Counted from the stretch's first letter, positions 42,605-51,490 are shown. The stretch is 64,000 nucleotides of DNA from Anoxybacterium sp963668245 (GCA_963668245.2 OY764195.2:2232001-2296000); one strand, 5' to 3'. The notes: generated from the letters alone by a model not told the origin. Program-made: numbers and translations.

Positions 42605-43643
42605 CTTCCTCATCGCCTCCCGTTATCTTAAAACTCTGACTGATATTATCTGTAATATATTCAATGACAGACGTTACTTCATCATACTTCATTCGCATTG
42701 GTCCGATTACACCTAGTTTACCGACGAGCTTCCCGTTAATATGATATGTTGCAGTAATCAAACTACAATCTTTCATGATATCTTCTTGGTTCTCATTACC
42801 AATGGTAATAATCATACCGTTGTCTCGATTAATTAAAACATCTGTAAAATGTTTCTTTTTCTGAATCATTTCCAAAAATATTTTCGCTTTTTCAATATCA
42901 TTATATTCAGGTATCGAGAAGATGTTTGTGAGACCATCCATATAAAGATCCACATTCAACATGTTTTCTAATGTATTGACAAAGTTTGGCCTGATGGTAT
43001 CAACCAATTTGCTCATCGCTTCAATATCTGACTCAAAAGCCTTGATAATGTCTATCCTTACGATATCACTCAGTGCTTTTCCTTTATAGTTGTATGTCAT
43101 TACTTTTGAAAGAAGTCTTAGATTATCCTCTGTATATCCATGACTCAACTTGATAGCAGTATTGGATACCTTTCCACTCTCGGTAACAATCATTAATACC
43201 ACGGTTCGATCATCCACCGGCAAAAAATTGATGTATTTTAGGCGATTTGCTTCCTGATTCGGAGTAATCGCAAAAGAAGTTAAATTTGTCAGTTCGGATA
43301 ATAAAGTTGCAGCATGCTGAATTGTCTTTTCCAATTCACTAAGATTCTTTGTCAATTTTTCTGAGATGATTTGCTTTTCCATTTCAGGAAGCTCATATCG
43401 CTTCATCAGATTATTGACATAAAGACGATAGGCTTTGTCAGACGGAACTCTACCAGCCGATGTATGTGGATGAGTTAAAAAACCCATTTCTTCTAAATCA
43501 GACATCTCATTTCTGATGGTTGCAGGACTAATACCCATATCGTACTTCTTTGAAAGCGTTCTAGAACCAATGGGCTCTGCTGAACTGATAAAATCCCCAA
43601 CGATTGCTTGAAGTATTCTTAATTTTCTTTCCGACAAATCCAT
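42597..43643 (-). CDS. hrcA: Heat-inducible transcription repressor HrcA
   Basis: HrcA represses class I heat-shock genes by binding CIRCE, helped by GroE. The 348-residue protein starts MDLSERKLRILQAIVGDFI, has a winged helix with GSRTLSKKYDMGISPATIRNEM and the family LGVIGPMRMKYDEVTSVIEY near the C-terminus. Its gene is first in the operon behind a perfect CIRCE element, giving autoregulation. A GTG four codons upstream is open but less likely. Confidence 0.97.
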   Translation of the reverse strand: MDLSERKLRILQAIVGDFISSAEPIGSRTLSKKYDMGISPATIRNEMSDLEEMGFLTHPHTSAGRVPSDKAYRLYVNNLMKRYELPEMEKQIISEKLTKNLSELEKTIQHAATLLSELTNLTSFAITPNQEANRLKYINFLPVDDRTVVLMIVTESGKVSNTAIKLSHGYTEDNLRLLSKVMTYNYKGKALSDIVRIDIIKAFESDIEAMSKLVDTIRPNFVNTLENMLNVDLYMDGLTNIFSIPEYNDIEKAKIFLEMIQKKKHFTDVLINRDNGMIITIGNENQEDIMKDCSLITATYHINGKLVGKLGVIGPMRMKYDEVTSVIEYITDNISQSFKITGGDEEDE

Positions 43644-43681
43644 CACTATCACCACTTTTCATTGGAATGCCTTTTGTGTTG

Positions 43682-43708
43682 TTAGCACTCTTTATCAGTG
43701 AGTGCTAA
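43682..43708. promoter_or_regulatory. CIRCE operator of the heat-shock operon
   Basis: TTAGCACTC-N9-GAGTGCTAA matches the CIRCE consensus exactly. It lies about 40 bases upstream of hrcA and just downstream of the promoter, the usual place for HrcA repression. Confidence 0.97.
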
Positions 43709-43719
43709 TTCATATTTTT

Positions 43720-43748
43720 AATTTAACACCGTTGGACAATATTGTCAA
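43720..43748 (-). promoter_or_regulatory. Promoter of the hrcA operon
   Basis: On the minus strand, a consensus TTGACA (43748-43743), a 17-base spacer and TAAATT (43725-43720) lie just upstream of CIRCE. Confidence 0.7.
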
Positions 43749-43778
43749 CAGTGTTTTTGCAATTTTTTTCTTAGAATA

Positions 43779-43787
43779 TGATATAAT
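43779..43787 (+). promoter_or_regulatory. Extended -10 promoter of the cytidylate-kinase-like gene
   Basis: TGATATAAT (TGn plus TATAAT) lies about 42 bases upstream of the ATG. A weak TTGCAA is 19 bases further up. Confidence 0.55.
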
Positions 43788-43828
43788 CATTTCATCAATA
43801 TGCTTTCATAATGAAAGGAGCGTTTATC

Positions 43829-44455
43829 ATGAATAAAAATATGATTATTACTATCGCAAGGCAATTTGGAAGCGGGGGCAAACAAATTGGAGAAATAATT
43901 GCAACAAAACTTGGTATTGCTTTTTTTGATCGAGATTTGATTCATTTATCTTCTCAGGAAAGCGGTATTGATGAGGATTTATTTGCCGCAACAGATGAAA
44001 GCATAGCCGATCATTTCTGGTCTTCATCAGCCGGCTCTGTATCAACTTATACCAATCCCCTGTCATACTTTCATGAAATGCCCATGAATGATAAATTGTT
44101 TGTCATTCAGTCAAACATAATTCGCAAAATAGCAGAAGAAAAGCCATGCGTTATCGTAGGCAGATGCGCAGATTACATTTTACGGCAGAACCCTAATGTC
44201 GTTTCAATATTTATTCACGCTCCTGTCAAAGACCGGATGAATCGACTCATTCATTCTTACGGATTTTCAGAAAAGGATGCAAAAGATATCATGCTAAAAA
44301 CTGACAAAAAAAGAGCTGCTTACTACAATTATTATTCAAATGAAAAATGGGGTCGAGCCGACAACTATGACCTTTGTGTCAATTCTAGTTCTATGTCCGA
44401 AGAGGCAATAGCCACCTTGATTATAGAATTTGCCGAACAAAAGACAATGGGATAG
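43829..44455 (+). CDS. Cytidylate-kinase-like protein
   Basis: This 208-residue protein belongs to the cytidylate kinase-like family. It starts MNKNMIITIARQFGSGGKQIGEIIATKLG (split as IARQFGSGGKQIGEIIA), a P-loop variant without the strict GxxxxGKS/T. KPCVIVGRCADYIL, DRMNRL and an AYYNYYSNEKWG lid-like segment follow. The family differs from true Cmk and its substrate is unknown. The ATG has AAAGGAG upstream. Its last 35 bases overlap the 3' end of the converging acyltransferase gene. It diverges from the hrcA operon, but CIRCE is far from its promoter. Confidence 0.87.
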   Translation: MNKNMIITIARQFGSGGKQIGEIIATKLGIAFFDRDLIHLSSQESGIDEDLFAATDESIADHFWSSSAGSVSTYTNPLSYFHEMPMNDKLFVIQSNIIRKIAEEKPCVIVGRCADYILRQNPNVVSIFIHAPVKDRMNRLIHSYGFSEKDAKDIMLKTDKKRAAYYNYYSNEKWGRADNYDLCVNSSSMSEEAIATLIIEFAEQKTMG

Positions 44456-45503
44456 CAATCACCATTTGATAAAGGATTCCCATAAACTCTTGATAAAACT
44501 TAGCAACTTTTGGTCGTGATAAAGCCCAAACCGTAAGGATTGTAATCGCAAACAATATCATATATGCCATCACCCCAGTTCCAATATGGTATCCTAAGCC
44601 TTTAATACTATAACGTATTACAATATGAAGTACATATATGGTCATGGTATTTTGTCCAATTGTCGTAAGCAAGGTTCTCTTGCGCGGAACAAGAGCAAGA
44701 AATACGACAACCCAAAGCATTGAAATGATGGATAACAAAATTCTAATGGTGACCCCTTCAAGATTTGATAGTCCAGTTGATCCATAAGATGCTTTATATA
44801 GGAACGATTCAAGAGGAATCACACCCGTTTGAGATAGAAACAAAGCAAAACCAATCAGTCCTGCAAAGAGCAATACATAGATATGCTTTGATAAGCTTCT
44901 AAGAGAGTCAATCCACTCTGATTTAAAATAGTATCCAAATAAAAAGAATGGTAAAAATCCGAAAGTTCTACCAATGGAAAGTGTTGAATCTAAAGCAGGG
45001 ATGAAACCAGCCAGTAAAGATAAACCAATACTAATTGGTGCAACCTGTTTAATTCTTATAAAATCGATTAATAAGAACCGATATACGAATAAAGTCACCA
45101 AGTACCATAAAGCCATAGTTGGCAATGTCAAATCTAGCTGTGCATGCCCAAAAATAGAGTCTCTAATGCAAAACATAAATGGCATCAATACCAAATATGG
45201 AAATAAAAAGGATTCAAATGCTGTCTTTCTGCATTTCATTGGATTTCTTGAAAAGTAGCCTGACACAAACAAGAATCCCTGCATGATATATGAAAATGAT
45301 ATAATATATATCATACCGCTGAAACTAGCCCTGTCAAATATTACGGATGCTCTCATAAAATGCGCAGCTACCACTGAAATGATTAAAATTGCTTTTATAT
45401 TGTCAAACAAGTAGTCTCTTTCTATGCCATTTCCCAATGATTCAACCTTGTAGCCGCGCTTCATAGTGAATGATTCACCCTTGTTGCCCAAATGCTCAGT
45501 CAT
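44421..45503 (-). CDS. Acyltransferase-3 family membrane protein
   Basis: The protein has 360 residues and about ten membrane segments. After a 28-residue cytosolic start comes RDYLFDNIKAILIISVVAAHF, the acyltransferase-3/OafA pattern with the conserved His in AAHF. A conserved Arg-rich loop and the C-terminal IGQNTMTIYVLHIVIRY helix follow. Such proteins acylate cell-surface sugars or other envelope molecules; the acceptor is unknown here. GGAGG lies about 13 bases before the ATG. A TATAAT is present upstream with a poorly spaced -35. The 3' end overlaps the cytidylate-kinase-like gene. Confidence 0.85.
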   Translation of the reverse strand: MTEHLGNKGESFTMKRGYKVESLGNGIERDYLFDNIKAILIISVVAAHFMRASVIFDRASFSGMIYIISFSYIMQGFLFVSGYFSRNPMKCRKTAFESFLFPYLVLMPFMFCIRDSIFGHAQLDLTLPTMALWYLVTLFVYRFLLIDFIRIKQVAPISIGLSLLAGFIPALDSTLSIGRTFGFLPFFLFGYYFKSEWIDSLRSLSKHIYVLLFAGLIGFALFLSQTGVIPLESFLYKASYGSTGLSNLEGVTIRILLSIISMLWVVVFLALVPRKRTLLTTIGQNTMTIYVLHIVIRYSIKGLGYHIGTGVMAYMILFAITILTVWALSRPKVAKFYQEFMGILYQMVIAIPLSFVRQIL

Positions 45504-45593
45504 TTTTCTTCTATATCCTCCAAATGTTTCTAGTTCTATGTTCCTTAATTATATTTCGTTTTATATCATTTCAATATCTTTTTATAAATTTTT

Positions 45594-47090
45594 TTATTCT
45601 GGTTTTGCCCATCCGAAGGAAGTCTTAATAGCTTTATGCCAACCTTTCAACAAATGCTTCCGCATCGATTCTTCCATAGAAGGTGAAAATACTTTAGCAA
45701 CATTCCAATTGGATAATATTTCGCCTTGATCCTTCCAGTATCCAGTTGCTAATCCTGCTAAATAAGCAGCTCCCAGCGAAGTAGTCTCTATGGATTCTGG
45801 TCTTTTAACTTGCCCATTTATGATGTCAGCCTGAAATTGCATCAATAAATCGTTTTCGCACGCACCACCGTCAACCTTCAAGGACCCCATTGAAATCCCA
45901 GCCTCTTCTTCCATGACTTTCAGGACATCGTAGGATTGATATGCCATAGATTCGAGTGCAGCTCTAACAATATGATTTTGATTTGCACCTCTTGTGAGTC
46001 CTACCAAAGTCCCTCTTGCATATGGGTCCCAATACGGGGCTCCAAGTCCAACAAAGGCTGGAACCAAATAAACTCCATTGGTATCAGAAACCTTCATCGC
46101 CATCATTTCAGAGTCAGAAGCACGATCTAGTATTTTCAATTCATCACGGAGCCATTGAATTGCTGCACCAGCCACAAAAACCGAACCTTCTAATGCATAA
46201 TTGACCTCATCTCCAATGCCCCAAGCTATGGTAGTCACAAGTCCTTGCCTTGAAAATACAGGTTTTTCTCCCGTATTCATCAAGAGAAAGCATCCTGTTC
46301 CATACGTATTTTTCGCATCTCCCTTCGAGAAGCATACCTGTCCAAAAAGTGCTGCTTGCTGATCCCCTGCCGCTCCTGCAATGGGAATCGGGCCTCCAAA
46401 GATACTACTATCTGTCATACCATATACTTCACTGCAAGTCTTTGGAGTTGGCAACATCCCATCTGGGATGTTCAGTTCCTCCAATACCTCCTGATCCCAT
46501 TTTAATTCATTGATATTGAATAACATGGTTCTGGATGCATTAGAATAATCAGTGACATGAACCGTTCCTTTCGTAAGCTTCCAAATCAGCCAAGTTTCTA
46601 TGGTTCCAAATAATAGTTCTCCTTTTTCCGCTTGTTCTCTGGCACCATCAACATGTTCTAAAATCCAACTTAGTTTTGTTCCAGAAAAATAGGCATCGAT
46701 CGGCAATCCCGTTTTTTTTCGAACGAAATCACCAAGTCCTTTCTGAATCAACCGATCACATGCATCCGCAGTTCTTCTGCACTGCCATACAATAGCATTA
46801 TAGATTGGGTTACCTGTATTCTTATCCCATACAACGGTTGTTTCTCTCTGATTGGTAATGCCAATTGCTGCAATGTTTCCAAATCCAGCATTGATCTTAT
46901 ACATGGCTTCTTGAGCAACACCTATCTGTGTAGACCATATTTCCATTGGATCATGCTCCACCCAACCTGGTTTTGGATAAATCTGCCTAAACTCTTTTTG
47001 TGCAACACTAACGCTTTTCCCATCCTTACCATATAAAATGCAGCGACAGCTGGTCGTTCCTTGATCAAAGGCCATGATATACTTTTTCAC
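45594..47090 (-). CDS. glpK: Glycerol kinase
   Basis: This 498-residue FGGY kinase phosphorylates glycerol. The N-terminus KKYIMAFDQGTTSCRCILY, the GWVEHDPMEIW motif, GNPIYNAIVWQCRRT and AGAAGDQQAALFGQ identify GlpK. The start is a GTG with AAGGAG nine bases ahead; longer open frames lack a site. In Firmicutes GlpK a histidine in a loop around 230 is phosphorylated by the PTS protein HPr. Here the matching stretch YGMTDSSIFGGPIPIAG has no His, so this control may be missing. No glpF or glpD is adjacent. Confidence 0.96.
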   Translation of the reverse strand: MKKYIMAFDQGTTSCRCILYGKDGKSVSVAQKEFRQIYPKPGWVEHDPMEIWSTQIGVAQEAMYKINAGFGNIAAIGITNQRETTVVWDKNTGNPIYNAIVWQCRRTADACDRLIQKGLGDFVRKKTGLPIDAYFSGTKLSWILEHVDGAREQAEKGELLFGTIETWLIWKLTKGTVHVTDYSNASRTMLFNINELKWDQEVLEELNIPDGMLPTPKTCSEVYGMTDSSIFGGPIPIAGAAGDQQAALFGQVCFSKGDAKNTYGTGCFLLMNTGEKPVFSRQGLVTTIAWGIGDEVNYALEGSVFVAGAAIQWLRDELKILDRASDSEMMAMKVSDTNGVYLVPAFVGLGAPYWDPYARGTLVGLTRGANQNHIVRAALESMAYQSYDVLKVMEEEAGISMGSLKVDGGACENDLLMQFQADIINGQVKRPESIETTSLGAAYLAGLATGYWKDQGEILSNWNVAKVFSPSMEESMRKHLLKGWHKAIKTSFGWAKPE

Positions 47091-47127
47091 TGTGAACAAC
47101 TCCTTCCTCATTGAGTGCACAAACTGC

Positions 47128-47165
47128 AAAATCATGTGAATTGCTCTTACAATCCACATGATTTT
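47128..47165. terminator. Inverted repeat between flotillin and glpK
   Basis: AAAATCATGTG and CACATGATTTT flank a 16-base loop. It may end the flotillin transcript before glpK, but the U-run on that strand is short (TTTTGC); the run is longer on the plus strand, where no gene arrives. Confidence 0.5.
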
Positions 47166-47228
47166 TTTACAAACATCTTTATTTGTATTTATAAATTTTG
47201 TTTTAAATACTATTTAGTATATCTTTTG

Positions 47229-48719
47229 TTACTGAACAGGAGTAGCAAGCTCGCTCGCTGGTTCGTTCTTAATTTCCTTTTCTGCTGTTTTTGGGCTACC
47301 AAGATTCACATTATCTGTAAAAGCTTTTTCATCTTTTACATCCACCGCGTCTTCTTCAATAATGTCCTTGCCAAGATAAGAGGGAATTTCCATCCCTACT
47401 TGCTGAAACAATTCATTCATAGGCGGAATTGATTTCATCATTCCTGATAAGAAATTCGCGGTAGCTGTTTTTCCCTGATCGCTTCCTCCATTATTATCCC
47501 AAACAGTAACTTTGTCAATTTTAATATTCTTGATTGCTTCCACTTGAATTCGAGTCAATTCTTCCAGCTTGTCAGCAATAATTAATTTCACAGCGGCATC
47601 GGCATTGTTTCCTGCAGCCGCAACGAGAGATTTCATACCTTCGGCCTGTTTTTCCAAAATCTCACGAGAGCCTCTTGCTTCTGCTTCCATCTTCGCAAAA
47701 ATTGCATCTGCTTCTCCGCGTGCCTTGCGTCTCATTACCTCCGCTTCCGCTTCTGCTGCGATTTCAGCTTTTTCCTTCATTATTTGTGCTTGAATGATGA
47801 TATCTGCTGTTTGAGTGGCTTTTTCAAGCTGTGCACGAGTTTGTTCCGCTTCTTGCTGAGCAAGATAGGATTCTTGTTTCGCCTTTGCCGCTTGAACAGC
47901 CTCAGCTGCAGTAGCTAGTTTTAAAGCTTCTGCTTCTTTTTCTCTTCTTCGAGACTCTGACTGCGCAATTTCTATCTTTGCTGTATTTTCACCGTCAATT
48001 GCACGTGCATCAGCTGCTGCAACCTCGATTCTTTGATCCTTATGAGCATTTGCCTGACCAATCTCACCATCACGATTTTTTTCTGCAACGCTTTTCTTAG
48101 CGTCATTGATCGCCTTGGCTGCTGCTTCTTTTCCTAACGCTTCTATATATCCAGACTCATCATTAATGTCAGTGATATTTACGTTAATTAAGCGAAGACC
48201 TATTTTCTTCAACTCAATTTCCACATTATTTGATACAGCTAAAAGGAATTTATCACGATCTGTATTGATTTCCTCAATATCCATGGTGGCAATGACAAGT
48301 CGAAGCTGACCGAAGATGATATCTTTAGCAAGCTCTTGAATCTCATGTAGCTTTAATCCTAGTAAGCGTTCTGCGGCATTCTGCATGACCCCTGGTTCTG
48401 TAGAGATCCCAACAGTAAATCGAGATGGAACATCAATTCGAATATTCTGTTTTGATAATGCTTGAGCCAAATCTACACTGATAGAAATCGGTGTCAAATC
48501 CATATATTGATATGACTGTAATACTGGAATGATAAATGCTGCCCCACCATGAATACACCTTGCACTTTTGGTTTGTCCATTTTTTTCAGATCCAACCTTA
48601 CCGTAAATAACCATGACCTTATCAGAGGGACATTTCCGATAACGAGATAATATAACGATTATGGTCATCAATAACACAACCGCTATAATACAAACTGCAA
48701 CTAATACCTGAATCCCCAT
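47229..48719 (-). CDS. Flotillin (SPFH/band-7 membrane scaffold)
   Basis: The protein has 496 residues: one N-terminal membrane segment (about 5-25), the SPFH/band-7 domain (about 30-200, with KCPSDKVMVIYGKVG and AERLLGLKLHEIQELAKDII), then a long Ala/Glu-rich coiled coil (about 200-390) and a disordered acidic end. It matches the FloT type that forms functional membrane microdomains. It starts right at the nfeD stop (TAAATG) with GAGGAG upstream. The nfeD-floT order is conserved in Firmicutes. It is probably controlled by the divergent XRE regulator (palindrome at 49455-49469). Confidence 0.94.
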   Translation of the reverse strand: MGIQVLVAVCIIAVVLLMTIIVILSRYRKCPSDKVMVIYGKVGSEKNGQTKSARCIHGGAAFIIPVLQSYQYMDLTPISISVDLAQALSKQNIRIDVPSRFTVGISTEPGVMQNAAERLLGLKLHEIQELAKDIIFGQLRLVIATMDIEEINTDRDKFLLAVSNNVEIELKKIGLRLINVNITDINDESGYIEALGKEAAAKAINDAKKSVAEKNRDGEIGQANAHKDQRIEVAAADARAIDGENTAKIEIAQSESRRREKEAEALKLATAAEAVQAAKAKQESYLAQQEAEQTRAQLEKATQTADIIIQAQIMKEKAEIAAEAEAEVMRRKARGEADAIFAKMEAEARGSREILEKQAEGMKSLVAAAGNNADAAVKLIIADKLEELTRIQVEAIKNIKIDKVTVWDNNGGSDQGKTATANFLSGMMKSIPPMNELFQQVGMEIPSYLGKDIIEEDAVDVKDEKAFTDNVNLGSPKTAEKEIKNEPASELATPVQ

Positions 48720-49385
48720 TTAATACTCCTCCTCGACTACCAAGATGTCATTACGAACATCAATTACCCTAACTAAGGTTCCTGTTTGAATTACCTTATC
48801 AACTGTACTGATTGCATTGCATTCAAGCAAGCTGCCTTGCAGTTGAATGCTGATTTTTCCTTCTCCATGACCAGATTCAGGTATTGAAAGATAAACCCTA
48901 CCTGTTTCTCCTATCGCATTTCGAAAATCCAATGTACCACTTTCAGTTAGTTTTTTTGAAGCATGCATCAATCTTGCAACCCCATACATGGCGATAAAGC
49001 CTAATGCAGCGCCAACGATAATACTAATCGAAGTTGGCGTACCTGTACCTACTGATACGATTGCACTCCAACCCATAACCGTTAAAAATGTTACGATACC
49101 TTGTAGCGTCAACATGCTCATGATTGAAAAATCTGCAGGGTTTCCTCCGTCTCCAGAAAAATCTGGACCACCGATATCCGCATCAGCAATTTCACTTATA
49201 TCTGAACCCCCATGAAAATCTAAGCCCGATGTATCACTGACATCAAGCCCACTTCCGCCTTCAAATCCCCCCATTAGCGAAAGTATAGTTTGAATTACTA
49301 GAATCAATGTGGCTGGCACCGCTATGCAATAAAGAACCTTAGAAACCATACTCAGCCCATCCCACCATTCTACCATTTGTCTCAC
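48720..49385 (-). CDS. NfeD-like membrane protein (YuaF type)
   Basis: This 221-residue partner of flotillin has three membrane segments (about 14-35, 87-107, 113-135), an acidic Gly-rich loop between the first two, and a C-terminal soluble OB-fold (about 150-221; RNAIGETGRVYLSIPESGHG, GTLVRVIDVRNDILVVEE). This is the short NfeD or YuaF type without a protease domain. AGGAGG precedes the ATG. It is first in the operon, with a -35 overlapped by a palindromic operator. Confidence 0.9.
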   Translation of the reverse strand: MRQMVEWWDGLSMVSKVLYCIAVPATLILVIQTILSLMGGFEGGSGLDVSDTSGLDFHGGSDISEIADADIGGPDFSGDGGNPADFSIMSMLTLQGIVTFLTVMGWSAIVSVGTGTPTSISIIVGAALGFIAMYGVARLMHASKKLTESGTLDFRNAIGETGRVYLSIPESGHGEGKISIQLQGSLLECNAISTVDKVIQTGTLVRVIDVRNDILVVEEEY

Positions 49386-49431
49386 CTCCTAACCCTTTTT
49401 GTGCTATTTACTATCAAAAAGGCACGCTCAA

Positions 49432-49459
49432 TTTATAATTGCCAGATTTAAACAGTAAA
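49432..49459 (-). promoter_or_regulatory. Promoter of nfeD-flotillin
   Basis: On the minus strand, TTTACT (49459-49454), a 16-base spacer and TATAAA (49437-49432) lie upstream of nfeD. The -35 is inside palindrome 1. Confidence 0.55.
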
Positions 49460-49469
49460 TATTATTTAC
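49455..49469. promoter_or_regulatory. Palindrome 1 of the XRE/flotillin region
   Basis: GTAAATATTATTTAC is a perfect 7-1-7 palindrome overlapping the -35 of nfeD. It has the same 14 arm bases as palindrome 2 at 49642-49656. A TATTTAC half-site lies at 49405-49411. Confidence 0.65.
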
Positions 49470-49608
49470 CTCGATTTTATCCCCCATTCCACCAAATGTC
49501 AATATGATTTTACTCTTTCATAATTTTCCAAATATTCAGCGCATCCTAGACAATTAAACAATCCGATTGTAAAAAAAGTGTTCTTTTCATTTGTGTATAA
49601 ATAGATGG

Positions 49609-49637
49609 TTGCCAATTTGACTTACTTTTGTTAAAAT
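49609..49637 (+). promoter_or_regulatory. Promoter of the XRE regulator
   Basis: TTGCCA (49609-49614), a 17-base spacer and TAAAAT (49632-49637) are each one or two mismatches from consensus. The predicted start falls within palindrome 2. Confidence 0.6.
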
Positions 49638-49641
49638 AATA

Positions 49642-49656
49642 GTAAATAATATTTAC
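49642..49656. promoter_or_regulatory. Palindrome 2 of the XRE/flotillin region
   Basis: GTAAATAATATTTAC is a perfect 7-1-7 palindrome with the same arms as palindrome 1. It covers the predicted transcription start of the XRE regulator and lies just before its ribosome site. Confidence 0.65.
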
Positions 49657-49670
49657 TTCCGGAGGCTCAT

Positions 49671-50168
49671 ATGAATTCTATCGAATTGGGGAAAAAAATT
49701 AAAGAAGCACGTATTTCCAAGAAAATGACTCAGAATGAAGTTGTGGGCACTTTTATTACTAGAAATATGTTAAGTCAAATAGAAAACGGAACGGCTACCC
49801 CTTCCGTCAAAACGTTGCAATATTTATCTAGTAAGTTGGACGTTTCCTTTTCTGACTTTATGCCAGAGCAAAAAGATGATTCTTTATATCAATTAGAACT
49901 AGTAAAAAATGTGTATCGAGAAAAAAACTATGCGCAAGTGTTAGAGTTTGAATCTAAAGTTCCTGAGGTTTTTACAGATGAGTTTTACGCACTCTTCTCG
50001 TACGCATACTTAGAAAAGGCGAAAGAACTATTTCAATCAAACCAATATGCAAAGGCTGCAGAATTTGCCCAGAAATCGATTCATTATGCCAGTTCAGGCA
50101 TCTATTCCAATTCTACCATTCAGTCTGAGGCAATTATGATTCTGCACCAGGCAGCTCAAAAAGTTTGA
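49671..50168 (+). CDS. XRE-family regulator with TPR-like C-terminus
   Basis: This 165-residue protein has an N-terminal helix-turn-helix (LGKKIKEARISKKMTQNEVV, NMLSQIENGTATPS, about 5-60) and a helical C-terminal part with a TPR-like repeat (FYALFSYAYLEKAKELFQ, QYAKAAEFAQKSIHYA). CGGAGG precedes the ATG. It is divergent from the nfeD-flotillin operon, and two identical-arm palindromes lie on the two promoters, so it most likely controls both. The signal sensed by the C-terminal part is unknown. It converges on hemW with only 15 bases between stops. Confidence 0.85.
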   Translation: MNSIELGKKIKEARISKKMTQNEVVGTFITRNMLSQIENGTATPSVKTLQYLSSKLDVSFSDFMPEQKDDSLYQLELVKNVYREKNYAQVLEFESKVPEVFTDEFYALFSYAYLEKAKELFQSNQYAKAAEFAQKSIHYASSGIYSNSTIQSEAIMILHQAAQKV

Positions 50169-50183
50169 TTGTTTATTGTATTC

Positions 50184-51401
50184 CTATACAAATTCCGCCA
50201 ATATCCGATTAGAGATATTGATTCCCTTTTCAGTAAAAGACAGATAACCATTTTTTAATACCAAATATTGATCTTGTATGTATGGTTCTATTCTTTCCAG
50301 CCGATCTGAAAAAATATCCCACAAAGACTGGCCAAATCTATTTTCGAATTCAGCGAGGCTGATTCCCTCCGTTTTCCGCAGTCCAGTAAACATCCATTCA
50401 CCAATTTCATCTTCCCATGAATTTTTATGATTCCAAGAAGTAAGTGGACCAAAAGAGTTGATTTTCGAATTTATCAGTTCTTGATTGAAATAATCAGATA
50501 GCTCTCCTGAATTGCTAAACCGTACACCATCAATATACGAATGAGCGGAAAGGCCAAAGCCAAGATAGTTATCCATGTTCCAATACTTAAGATTATGCCT
50601 ACTTTCAAATCCATCTAGCGCTGCATTAGAAATTTCATATACTCGATATCCACTTTCAGCAAGTATTTTTCTTGCTCTGTGGTACATGATGCGGTCTAGT
50701 TTTTCCTCAATCAAATCCATTTTCCCACTCTTCACCATCTGATAAAAAGGTGTGCCTTCTTCTAATTGAAGGCTATAAAAAGAAATATGTTCTGGTTTGA
50801 GTGCGATTGCCAAAGATAACGAATTAAGCCACGAATCTAGCGTTTGACCCGGTATAGAAAACATCAAATCAAGATTTATATTCTGAAAGCCACATTCTCT
50901 TGCCATCTTGAAATTGTATTCGATATCTTTATCAGAATGAATTCGCCCCATACAGTCAAGTAAATCTTGGTCAAACGACTGTGCACCAAGACTAAGTCGA
51001 TTGATTCCCATCTTAAGATAAGCGACTAACTTTTCTTTGGTCATGGTTTTTGGATTTCCTTCCATAGAAACCTCAGCATTTTTATCGACGTAAAAAGATT
51101 CTCTAATTGCCTCTAACACATCTTTCAATAGTTCATGATCGATATAAGAGGGAGTTCCTCCCCCAATAAAAATGGTATCTACCTTGTGTTCCGATGCGTA
51201 TTTGATTCCAAGATCCCGAATTTCTAGTTTCAAGCCATCAACATATTTTCGATGTTTCTGTGTTTCTGGGATTTCAAAGGAAGAAAAGTCACAATAATTG
51301 CATTTTTTTACACAAAAAGGCACATGAACATACAATCCCATGGATTTCCTTGGGATTGATTCGTATTCAAAATCATTTGTGTTTAGATCATTTGCCATCA
51401 T
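50184..51401 (-). CDS. hemW: Heme chaperone HemW (radical SAM)
   Basis: This 405-residue HemN-like radical-SAM protein is of HemW type. The [4Fe-4S] motif is C30-C34-C37 (FCVKKCNYCDF), followed by TIFIGGGTPSYID and LDLMFSIPGQT. The C-terminal HemN domain is present. It lacks the N-terminal extension of coproporphyrinogen dehydrogenase, so heme delivery is more likely than decarboxylation. Several ATGs cluster at the start behind AAAAGGGG; the one given is a best guess. It follows lepA, its usual neighbour, but a terminator separates them. Confidence 0.88.
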   Translation of the reverse strand: MMANDLNTNDFEYESIPRKSMGLYVHVPFCVKKCNYCDFSSFEIPETQKHRKYVDGLKLEIRDLGIKYASEHKVDTIFIGGGTPSYIDHELLKDVLEAIRESFYVDKNAEVSMEGNPKTMTKEKLVAYLKMGINRLSLGAQSFDQDLLDCMGRIHSDKDIEYNFKMARECGFQNINLDLMFSIPGQTLDSWLNSLSLAIALKPEHISFYSLQLEEGTPFYQMVKSGKMDLIEEKLDRIMYHRARKILAESGYRVYEISNAALDGFESRHNLKYWNMDNYLGFGLSAHSYIDGVRFSNSGELSDYFNQELINSKINSFGPLTSWNHKNSWEDEIGEWMFTGLRKTEGISLAEFENRFGQSLWDIFSDRLERIEPYIQDQYLVLKNGYLSFTEKGINISNRILAEFV

Positions 51402-51490
51402 AAGCATCCCCTTTTCTCGTTGTCGCAACTTGAATTTGTATTATATGCAAACCTGATAATTCCATCTTCTGTTCTTGAAATATTTTATTC

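Noticed and set aside
43682..43828. CIRCE control of the cytidylate-kinase-like gene
   Set aside because: CIRCE lies more than 70 bases upstream of that gene's -10, while it fits the hrcA promoter exactly.
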